Source: Planctomycetales bacterium
GTDB lineage: Bacteria; Planctomycetota; Planctomycetia; Planctomycetales; Planctomycetaceae
DNA length: 64,000 bases
Reading direction: 5' to 3'
Assembly: GCA_028285345.1 (NCBI GenBank)
Contig: JANQPT010000036.1
Span: 62,001-126,000, forward strand
The notes under the pieces were generated by a model. It saw only the letters and a program-made list of their open reading frames with translations. It had not been told where the DNA came from and searched no databases. The position numbers were made by a program, and so were the translations under genes. Each line of letters begins with the position of its first letter. Position 1 is the first letter of the stretch. This document shows positions 9,670 through 17,329 of this stretch, in pieces.

Positions 9670-10173
9670 ATGAAACGTTGGACACTCTGCACGACGGTGG
9701 CTGCGGCCGCTGTGTTGCTGACGGTTTCGCAAGCCGCCTACGCCGGCGGCGGATTCACCCACAGTGTGGGCAATGTCGTCCCGTACAATGTCGGCCCCAG
9801 CACGACGTCTCCGGTCCTCAATGCCGGGATGTATCCGATGCCGGTGCAAAACGTGCCTCCTCGTATCGGCGGCACCTACATTACCAACCCGGCGTTCTAC
9901 CCGCACGAATACCTGTATGCTCACCAGCATCACTATCTGGCTCCGCCGTTTTACTATGTGCGAAGCTCCGGACCGTTTGCGTTCCTCAAGCATCACAAGA
10001 AGGACGAATGCGGCTGCTGCGAAGATCCCTGCCTCCGCTGCGGTTCCGGCGATTGTAACGGCCACTGCAAGCTGCGCGGCACGGAAGTGATCGTGAAGTA
10101 CAAGCGGAAGCGGCACTGGTGGAAGACGCTCTTCATCGGTCCCCGCACCTGCCACGGCCACATCAAATATTGA
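9670..10173 (+). CDS. Small secreted Tyr/His/Cys-rich protein
   Basis: Unknown function, 167 residues. A clear signal peptide (MKRWTLCTTVAAAAVLLTVS, cleavage likely after AYA at about 24) sends it out of the cytoplasm. The mature part is rich in Pro, Tyr and His (PHEYLYAHQHHYLAPPFYYV) and has a cysteine cluster CGCCEDPCLRCGSGDCNGHC at about 117-136, seven Cys in 20 residues, then a basic tail (VIVKYKRKRHWWK). The start at 9670 rather than an upstream in-frame GTG/ATG is set by the AGGAGGG ribosome site 7-8 bp before it. The next gene encodes a second protein of the same style. Metal binding or cross-linking in the envelope is only a guess. Confidence 0.75.
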   Translation: MKRWTLCTTVAAAAVLLTVSQAAYAGGGFTHSVGNVVPYNVGPSTTSPVLNAGMYPMPVQNVPPRIGGTYITNPAFYPHEYLYAHQHHYLAPPFYYVRSSGPFAFLKHHKKDECGCCEDPCLRCGSGDCNGHCKLRGTEVIVKYKRKRHWWKTLFIGPRTCHGHIKY

Positions 10174-10377
10174 AATTGATATTCGGCAGGCGGGTGCGCG
10201 ATGAGCCGCGTGGCCCGCTTTGATCCCCTTTTCCCGTCTGGTGCTTGACGCACTTGGAGTTTGCGGTCCATCCCGATCTGAACTTGCGAGAACCAACTCA
10301 AGCTCGCCGATTGTCAGAGCGGCTTCGGAACGGCAGATTTCAATGACATGATCCACGAGTGAATCAGGATTTGACTT

Positions 10378-10941
10378 ATGCAAATCAGAATCTTCCCAGT
10401 GCTCGTCACAGGCGGGATGGCCTGCCTGTTGAGTACCGCACTGACTTTCAACACCTTGCATGCTCAGGAACCTGTCCCTGCGCCGGTGCCTGAACCGGAC
10501 AACGGGTCCCAGACCGGCACACAGGAAACGACGACTGGAGCGGTCGTGACCGGCGGTTACGTCTACGGATGCCCGACGAATGACTGCTACGATGGCGGCC
10601 ATCACGGCCACAAAGGTCACAAGATCCGTTACCGGCCGGACTACCGCCGCGGCTATTGCCGTCCGGAGCCGTTCGCCCGCAACGATTGCCGGGACCAGTA
10701 TATCTTCTCCGAACAGGGCTACGGCGTTCCGGTCACCGTGCCGCTGGCGCCGGTTGTGTGCAAGCAGTACAACTACGGATGGGGGCTTCCCTCATCACGC
10801 CTGACGCACGTCCCCTTCGGATGGCAGACGTATCGTCCGCCCGCACCGCCCGCACAAAGCGGCGCAACTTCGCGGCCGATCGTTTATTGGCCGACCGACA
10901 CGATGCAAGAAGGCGTCTACTATATGCGGACGCCCTGGTAG
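10378..10941 (+). CDS. Small secreted Pro/Tyr/His-rich protein
   Basis: Unknown function, 187 residues, same strand and about 200 bp after the previous small secreted gene. N-terminal signal peptide (MQIRIFPVLVTGGMACLLST, cleavage probably after LHA near 30), then a Pro/Glu linker, then YVYGCPTNDCYDGGHHGHKG with a His/Gly cluster and several spaced Cys (CRPEPFARNDCRDQY). Ends in YWPTDTMQEGVYYMRTPW. The similarity in composition to its neighbour suggests related roles or old duplication, but I see no long alignable stretch. No family recognised. Confidence 0.7.
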   Translation: MQIRIFPVLVTGGMACLLSTALTFNTLHAQEPVPAPVPEPDNGSQTGTQETTTGAVVTGGYVYGCPTNDCYDGGHHGHKGHKIRYRPDYRRGYCRPEPFARNDCRDQYIFSEQGYGVPVTVPLAPVVCKQYNYGWGLPSSRLTHVPFGWQTYRPPAPPAQSGATSRPIVYWPTDTMQEGVYYMRTPW

Positions 10942-11027
10942 ACCGCCCGTTCATAAACACGATCAGGGTCTGATCAGCGAAATAACGCGCACGTCATCGG
11001 TCCCTTTCGCGGGGCGCCTCCGCCGTT

Positions 11028-13634
11028 TTACGGCGGGGGTGTCCCGTTTTTCTCGCGCAGAGACTCGCACTTGTCGAGCAGTTCCGCAGCTTGCGCCTGT
11101 AGTTCGGGCCCGCCCCAGTCCGGATACAACTTGTCGGCGATGCCCAGCAGTTTGTAGCACACGTCGTAGTCCTTGAGTTCGAGCGCGCACAAGGCACGAT
11201 GAAAGCGTGCATTCAGCCACGCCTTCGATCCCGACTTGTAACTTCCTTCCAGCTCTCGCCAAAGTACGCGTGCCTGGTTCAAACAGCGGCGTGTGCCGCA
11301 TGCCAGCAGAACTTCGGCGTGTGCCGTTTTGAGTGAGCGGTCTCGCGGTGCGGACTTGCGCAGTGAATCATACAGTTTGACGGCGTCATCGATCCGGCCC
11401 GTAGCCACGTACGCCTGCGCGCGGCATTGATCCAATCTTCTCGCTTGCGTCGGAGTCAATTCGTCGCGGCGGGGCTGTAGTTTCTCGACCGCCTGGAGCT
11501 GCAAACGTCCCAAATCGCGTCCGACGTCTCCACCGGCAACGTCGACCAACTGCGAGAGTCCATCGAGAATGCGGAGCATCTCAGCAGGTTCGGTCTCCGA
11601 CAATTGGTCCAGCATTTTTGCCGCTTCGTCCGGCTTGCGCTGGCCCGCCAATGACACGACCCTCAATTGTCCGGCCCTCGCCAAGGTTCTGCGCATGCGA
11701 TCGGTCAGCGTCGATGTTCGCGGCGGGGGACGGCTTTGAAACACCCACTCCAACAACTCATCGGCCTCGGCAAAATCGGGCTGATCGGCGATCAAATAGA
11801 TTCGCGCCAAATAGGTCGCAACGCCGCTCTGCGATTCGCTCAACGATGGCAGCGGCACGGTCCGATTCGGTAGATAGGCCGTCAGATCCTTGATTGCCCG
11901 TTCGCGCCAGTCCTGATCGCGTTGTTTGAGGGCGCGCAAGCGGCTGAGAATCTGCTCGTAGCACCGGGCGATCGCAATCTGCGCATCGGCATGCCGTTTA
12001 TGGTCAGCGGGAATTGATTGATAGAGCTGCAGCGCCACGGAGAATTGCAGGCGCTGTTCCTGCAGTTGCGCGAGCATCCATGTTGCCGAAGCGGCTGTCA
12101 GGTCGCCCGCAAAGCGGCGGCGGTGTTCCTCCAGTGCGTCCGTGTAGGCTTCACGGCGGCTCTTGCTCCGTTGCTTATTGTAAACTTGTCCCAAGGCATA
12201 AGCCCGCAGCAAAGATGTCTGCGCCGCCCGTGGGTTTTCCGGAAACCGGTTGACTAACTCAGCCAACGAGTTTTCCGCCGCTGCGAATTGTTTGGCGCGC
12301 AATTGCAGCGAGGCCCGCGTAAATGCCAGGTCGAACGCGAGATCGGGTCGGCCCGCGCGAAAGGCGGCGGAGGCGGCCGTCGCATACTCCTCGATTGCGG
12401 CAGTGATCTTTTGATGCGCGTACCATGCACGGGCGGTTCGAATGATCCCGGCCAGTTCCGGACCCAACTCCGCCGATTCCTGGGCAAATTCCCAGGTCGC
12501 CCAGGCACGCGCTCCCCAATATCCCCCCGTCTCGCGTCGGACTTTGTCGGCACGCTCGTGCAGTTGCTTTAGCAAACGTTCCGCCACGGCCGGCGGGCTC
12601 TCTTTCGCCGCCTGATTCCACTGATGCGCTAGAATCTCGACGTTCAGATAGGACAACTCCTCGGTGAGTGACTGTCCGCTCACCAGGACTTCGTCGATCA
12701 CGCCCGCGGCTTGTTCGGCGCGTCCCATATTCAAGTGTGTGCGGATTCGCTCCGCGGTCGCCCGATTCTGCAGGGACGCCGATTGTCCCGGCTTGGAGAA
12801 CAACGCTAATACTTCCAATGCAGATGTGTGATTCCCACGGAGCCGCAAGCAGCGCGCGAGGAGCAGGTGGTTCTCGCCCGCTCGACCGGTCGTGGGCAGG
12901 TACTTCAATTGCGGCAATTTACGGAGCAGGTTTTCAGCGACAATCAAAGCATCGGCACGATCTGGCGAATCCGGCGGCATGATGATCCCCAAATCCACCA
13001 GTACACTGGCTTCGCGCTCGCGAGATCGCTCATCCAGCCCATCCAGTTCGGCAATCGAATATTGTGCCGTCTCCGCCGGGCGCTCAGAAATGGCCTGACG
13101 TTCCTGATTGATCTGACTCCGCAAATCACGCAAGCTCGACACCGAACGATTGAGTAGTTCAGTGGCACGTTGTCGGATGACGCGGTCGTGGGGCGCCAGT
13201 TGTACTTGATACCTCAATGAACGTCCCTGAAGCGCATCCAGCGCCGCTGCCTGAAATTTGACAAATAGTCGTTGCGGCGGATTGGATTCGAGCCGTTTCT
13301 GCAGAATTCGCCGCGCCTCGGCCCACAGCCGCGCCTGCTCCCGGGAATCGGCGGCATGCGCCGCATGATCCGCCAATGTGCGGGACAATTCAATGGTGAG
13401 TTCCAACCGCTCGGTCGCCAGCAAATCGTCGCGGCGCAACTGCTGTCGCGCGTAGTCCTCAGCGAGTTGATACAGTCCCCGTTCGCGCAGCCCGGAGAAG
13501 TACTTGGCCTGAAGATTCTCGGGAGGCTGGGCCAGTCCCTGTGCGGGCCAGCCAACGATGAACAACACCAGACTCAGCAGCGTCATCCGAAGGACGCCGT
13601 GATCCAATGTCAGGTCTCGCGGAATCCCTTTCAT
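11028..13634 (-). CDS. Large exported TPR-repeat protein
   Basis: 868-residue protein with an N-terminal signal sequence (hydrophobic TLLSLVLFIVGWPAQGLAQ) followed by helical repeats of TPR type through most of its length (for example ENHLLLARCLRLRGNHTSAL, FAAAENSLAELVNRFPENPR, AYVATGRIDDAVKLYDSL). Such scaffolds bind other proteins; the partner is unknown. The open frame extends 26 codons further upstream, but the Met at 13634 (MKGIPRDL) is the one placed just before the signal sequence. It lies downstream of, and in the same direction as, the HEAT-like gene, so the two may work together. Confidence 0.8.
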   Translation of the reverse strand: MKGIPRDLTLDHGVLRMTLLSLVLFIVGWPAQGLAQPPENLQAKYFSGLRERGLYQLAEDYARQQLRRDDLLATERLELTIELSRTLADHAAHAADSREQARLWAEARRILQKRLESNPPQRLFVKFQAAALDALQGRSLRYQVQLAPHDRVIRQRATELLNRSVSSLRDLRSQINQERQAISERPAETAQYSIAELDGLDERSREREASVLVDLGIIMPPDSPDRADALIVAENLLRKLPQLKYLPTTGRAGENHLLLARCLRLRGNHTSALEVLALFSKPGQSASLQNRATAERIRTHLNMGRAEQAAGVIDEVLVSGQSLTEELSYLNVEILAHQWNQAAKESPPAVAERLLKQLHERADKVRRETGGYWGARAWATWEFAQESAELGPELAGIIRTARAWYAHQKITAAIEEYATAASAAFRAGRPDLAFDLAFTRASLQLRAKQFAAAENSLAELVNRFPENPRAAQTSLLRAYALGQVYNKQRSKSRREAYTDALEEHRRRFAGDLTAASATWMLAQLQEQRLQFSVALQLYQSIPADHKRHADAQIAIARCYEQILSRLRALKQRDQDWRERAIKDLTAYLPNRTVPLPSLSESQSGVATYLARIYLIADQPDFAEADELLEWVFQSRPPPRTSTLTDRMRRTLARAGQLRVVSLAGQRKPDEAAKMLDQLSETEPAEMLRILDGLSQLVDVAGGDVGRDLGRLQLQAVEKLQPRRDELTPTQARRLDQCRAQAYVATGRIDDAVKLYDSLRKSAPRDRSLKTAHAEVLLACGTRRCLNQARVLWRELEGSYKSGSKAWLNARFHRALCALELKDYDVCYKLLGIADKLYPDWGGPELQAQAAELLDKCESLREKNGTPPP

Positions 13635-13962
13635 GGAAAAATCCAGTCTGCCCGGCTTCGCCAACTTCAAGTATCGCTTCGCTGTTGCGCGGGCACGGCC
13701 CGGACTGCACAACGTTGACGATATACGACAACGCCCGCTCAGGGCAACAGGGACTTTGCAATGCCCATTTCACGGGGGAAAGGTGCAATTCGGAGAGCTG
13801 GTCGCGATTGACTGCCGAAGACGGTGGCGAGAGCGTTTGGGCGTCCGGCGGCTGCAACAAAGCGGCGATCAGGACTGGGATCGCGATGCCGAATTCGGAC
13901 TCAACCCACACCACAAGCGGCGCGTGGTAACGCAGAACGCGGCGAAGGCGGTATGCGGCGCG

Positions 13963-15474
13963 TCACTGAGAGGCCGGAGCGTTACCGTTGGTTTTGGCGC
14001 CGATCTTGGGTGGATCATCGCCGGTTTTGATCTCCGGAAACGCGTCGTTGACTTTCTTATTCGCGGGCAGATTTGTTTGCAGCCACTGTTTGATTTGGTT
14101 GAGTTGGGCCGGATCGATTTTTTCCGTCCGGAGGTTCTTCTGGACCAACGGCAGAATCTGGTTGTAGGCATCCCGAACGGTATTGTTGAATGCGGGTTTG
14201 AACGTCTTTCGCGAAAGGCCGTCGCCGTGCGAAACGCTTGATTTGGAATCTCCCTTAAACGCGATATACAGTCCCGCGAACGTCCAACTCCACCTGACGT
14301 GGTTCGGCTGTTGGCCTGCGTTGACGGCCTGCATCGAATCCTGTTGAAACGCCTCGGCGACTTCGTGACCCAATTTGACGATTTCGTAGCAAATCAACTC
14401 GATATTAAACGCGTTGTCCAGCGGCAATCGGCCCAGCGCGGCGGCGGCTTCAGAACGGGTCCGCAACGACTCGTCTTCGTCGGCGAGAACCTGGGTCAGC
14501 GCGAATGGGACCGCCGGTTTTCCCTGGCTGTCATTGAGTCGGCGGAAATGCCCCAAATGGGAAACGAGTGCAGTCCTTAAGTGTTTTTGCTGCTTATTGC
14601 CCGTCTGCAATTCGTCGACAAATGCGTCGATGATTTCCTCGGCAAGTTCGTCCGGGGCCTGACCTTGCTCGACCATGCGACGCAAGCCCCGCGCCGCGGC
14701 AATTCGGACACCTGGCGCCTGGTGCTTCTGTTTGAAGAGATCCAGGAGCGGCCGCGCGGCAGGCAGGTACGGCGTACGCGGTTCTCTTTGGGCATTCAAC
14801 TCCGAGAGAATGACCGCTCCCGACAATCGTGACAGGTGGTGGTACTTGAACAAATTGGGAGTCTCCTGCACGATGAGTTCCAACATCGTATCGCGAAACT
14901 GCCGGTTGTTACTCCCCGCCTTGCGCACGTCGGTGAGAACTTCCTGCTTGAATTTCCGCAGCTTCTCATGATTCTTGCGAACCAATAGATTTTCGCGCAG
15001 CGTCAGTTGCGACAACTTCCACTGCAAATACTTGACAAAGTCTTCGCGATCGCCCGGTTCGCTAAACCTGCCCTCGTTGCGAATTCGGTTGTACTTGGAT
15101 CGTGCCCGGTCGACGGCGCGCTTCGTTCCATCTCCAATTGTGACGATCCATTCTTCGTCGCTGCTGGCTTCCGGCGACAATTGAGCGGGCGGTGTGTAAT
15201 CTGAGGGCAGACCGGGCCGCTTCTTCTCCGCAACCGGGTCCGACGGACTTTGCTTTGGCTGCGGCGCCGGGTCGCCGGACGGTCGTGTCTCAGGAGGCTC
15301 TGATACGGGTGCCCCACCGTTCTCGGCCGCGGCTGGTTGGGACGGCGCGTCACTCTGAGCCCGCAACTGGCTCTCATTAACGGCCGCTGTCACGGCAAAT
15401 ACCAAGAGGGCGCACACCGGCCGGAAAAAGACCGACAGGCCGCTTCGACAATTCCGGGTGTTCACATTCATCAT
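13963..15474 (-). CDS. Exported HEAT/ARM-like repeat protein
   Basis: 503-residue protein. The Met-Met at 15474/15471 precedes a signal peptide (SGLSVFFRPVCALLVFAVTA, then SQLRAQ), so I reject the longer frame to 15567. After it comes a Pro-rich linker (GDPAPQPKQSPSDPVAEKKR), then alpha-helical repeats resembling HEAT/ARM units (IRIAAARGLRRMVEQGQAPD-like and LRTRSEAAAALGRLPLDN). The C-terminus is Lys/Pro/Asn-rich. No enzyme motif seen. Its stop is about 330 bp before the start of the TPR gene on the same strand. Function unknown; a scaffold in the periplasm is the best inference. Confidence 0.7.
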   Translation of the reverse strand: MMNVNTRNCRSGLSVFFRPVCALLVFAVTAAVNESQLRAQSDAPSQPAAAENGGAPVSEPPETRPSGDPAPQPKQSPSDPVAEKKRPGLPSDYTPPAQLSPEASSDEEWIVTIGDGTKRAVDRARSKYNRIRNEGRFSEPGDREDFVKYLQWKLSQLTLRENLLVRKNHEKLRKFKQEVLTDVRKAGSNNRQFRDTMLELIVQETPNLFKYHHLSRLSGAVILSELNAQREPRTPYLPAARPLLDLFKQKHQAPGVRIAAARGLRRMVEQGQAPDELAEEIIDAFVDELQTGNKQQKHLRTALVSHLGHFRRLNDSQGKPAVPFALTQVLADEDESLRTRSEAAAALGRLPLDNAFNIELICYEIVKLGHEVAEAFQQDSMQAVNAGQQPNHVRWSWTFAGLYIAFKGDSKSSVSHGDGLSRKTFKPAFNNTVRDAYNQILPLVQKNLRTEKIDPAQLNQIKQWLQTNLPANKKVNDAFPEIKTGDDPPKIGAKTNGNAPASQ

Positions 15475-16087
15475 GGCCGGTTCCTGATCATCGTCGCCGA
15501 AAGTCAAATCCCGGCATCCCGTATTTTCGGTGAAGTGATGAGGCACGAGTCGATGGTGTCGGGGCACGGTTTTAGAACCTTCGAGTATATTTCGGCTGTG
15601 TCGTACTCAAGCAACCTGCATCTGAAGACGGGGGCAAGCTTCAGAGGGATCTCTAGCCGCTGGATGGAAAGCTTTACCGATCGGCGCGAAACCGCCCCGG
15701 GCCCGCATTCTCATATTATGCCGGGGATTGATAGCAATGAGAAGCAAATAAGACGTTCTCCGGGCCATTTTTCTGGTGTACGGTCAAACGGAAGAATTAT
15801 GAAGAAAAACGCCGTGACTCGAACAATGGACCGGAAACTGAACCGCTATCGACTCCCGAAAAATGCTCAAATCCGATGCGACCCTCACAACAAGAAATAG
15901 CCAGATGAAACGTGAGGAACGACCGATCGAGATTTGAATCGTCTACTGGACTGTTGGTGATTTGCTTTCCAATTAGTTTCAACACTCTGTGGTAGTGATT
16001 CCTACCGTATCACCCGCAGATCGCAGGTGTCAAGTTGATTCCGAGATCGCCGCCGAATCCCGTGATGACCTTAGAAACATTCGTAAA
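15475..16087. other. Intergenic, no gene recognised
   Basis: Between the end of mnmA and the start of the HEAT-like gene. The open frames that cross it have unlikely composition and no family features. The base composition is visibly richer in A and T than its surroundings, particularly 15700-16000. It must contain the promoter of the leftward HEAT-like gene; I see no convincing -35/-10 pair. Confidence 0.4.
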
Positions 16088-17203
16088 TCAGGAACGGCTG
16101 GAACGAATCCATCCTCCGCCGAGCACGCGGTCGCCGTCATAACAGACGACCGCCTGCCCTGGAGCGACTCCGTATTGGGGCTCGTCGAAATGAACACGCA
16201 TGTGATCTGCGGAGGTGATCTCCACCTCCGCCTCGGCGGGCGCATGCAAATACCGAATCTTGGCTTGGCAGCGAAATGGTCTAGCAGGTTCATCAACGAG
16301 CCAATTGAGCCGATCCGCTACTAACTCTCGACAAGCCAATTCTTCACGTTCACCAATCACCACGCGGCGAGAATCCGCATCGATGGACACCACATAGCGC
16401 GGTGTGCCGAACGCGATTCCGAGGCCCTTGCGTTGTCCAATCGTGAAGTGCTCATAACCTTCGTGATGACCGACCACCTTCCCCGCTGTATCGACAATGT
16501 CACCCGCGGTTTCGAACTCACCGCGATAACGGCGGATGAAGCCCGCGTAGTCCTGATCGGGCACAAAGCAGATTTCTTGACTATCCGGCTTTTCCGAGAG
16601 ACGGCAGCCCACGTCGCGGGCGATTGCGCGGATTTCCGACTTATTGTAATCGCCGACAGGAAATCGAATGCGGGTCAGCAAATCGCGATCCAATCCAAAC
16701 AATACGTACGATTGGTCCTTGCCCGCATCAACTCCCTGCACCAGCGCAGGACGCGACTCGCCATCAACGTGAACCAATCGCGCATAATGACCGGTGGCGA
16801 TGCCTTCCGCTCCAACTTGCTGCGCGTATTCCCACAACTTGCCGAACTTCAGCCAGTTGTTGCACATCACGCAGGGATTCGGCGTGCGGCCCGCAAGATA
16901 TTCATCAGCGAAATAGTCCTTAATCCGCCCGAACGCGTCGCGAAAGTTCACCGCGTGGAAAGGAATGTCGAGCGAATCCGCCACTCGCCGGGCATCGGCA
17001 GCATCGCTGGCACTACAACAACCCTGCTTATGTCCGCCCACGATCGGCAGGTCACCCGCGGTGGTGGCGCAGGCCATCTCCTCGTGCGCTCCCGATCGCA
17101 TAAACAGGCCGATGACTTCATACCCCTCGTTGCGCAACAAGTGCGCAGCGACAGAACTGTCGACGCCCCCGCTCATTGCTAATACGATTCGCTTTGTGGC
17201 CAC
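16088..17203 (-). CDS. mnmA: tRNA-specific 2-thiouridylase MnmA
   Basis: Makes the 2-thio group of U34 in tRNA-Lys/Glu/Gln with ATP and a relayed persulfide. The 371-residue form has the PP-loop AMSGGVDSS near its start, the catalytic pair NPCVMCN and SQEICFVP, and the family landmarks GHYAR and GQRKGLGIA. The start is taken as GTG giving VATKRIVLAMSGGVDSS, because the longer frame to 17266 adds residues with no family counterpart and a TAGGAA site lies just upstream of this GTG. The gene follows mrdA's side of the elongation operon in the opposite arrangement: mrdA ends 130 bp upstream, with a hairpin between. Confidence 0.95.
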   Translation of the reverse strand: MATKRIVLAMSGGVDSSVAAHLLRNEGYEVIGLFMRSGAHEEMACATTAGDLPIVGGHKQGCCSASDAADARRVADSLDIPFHAVNFRDAFGRIKDYFADEYLAGRTPNPCVMCNNWLKFGKLWEYAQQVGAEGIATGHYARLVHVDGESRPALVQGVDAGKDQSYVLFGLDRDLLTRIRFPVGDYNKSEIRAIARDVGCRLSEKPDSQEICFVPDQDYAGFIRRYRGEFETAGDIVDTAGKVVGHHEGYEHFTIGQRKGLGIAFGTPRYVVSIDADSRRVVIGEREELACRELVADRLNWLVDEPARPFRCQAKIRYLHAPAEAEVEITSADHMRVHFDEPQYGVAPGQAVVCYDGDRVLGGGWIRSSRS

Positions 17204-17281
17204 CGCGATGGAATTCCTATTCTGACGACAGAAACCGTAATGCTCATATTCTACGCGAGTGGGCACCGTTTCGCGAACAGA

Positions 17282-17300
17282 CCTCCGGCGGAGCCGGAGG
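17282..17300. repeat. Dispersed hairpin CCTCCGGC-GGA-GCCGGAGG
   Basis: Perfect 8-bp stem with a GGA loop between mrdA and mnmA, followed by CTGAGGGG. The same arrangement (stem variant CCCCCGGC, same GGA loop, followed by CTGACGGG) occurs at 33829-33847. No T-run follows, so it is not a typical terminator. Confidence 0.6.
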
Positions 17301-17329
17301 CTGAGGGGACTCGTGGTCTGGGGAATCGC

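Noticed and set aside
13633..14241. 202-codon open frame opposite the TPR and HEAT-like genes
   Set aside because: It is antisense to the end of the HEAT-like gene and the start of the TPR gene, with no family features.
15337..15900. 187-codon open frame on the plus strand after the HEAT-like gene start
   Set aside because: Composition is unlike protein, it overlaps the start of the HEAT-like gene on the other strand and has no family features or ribosome site.
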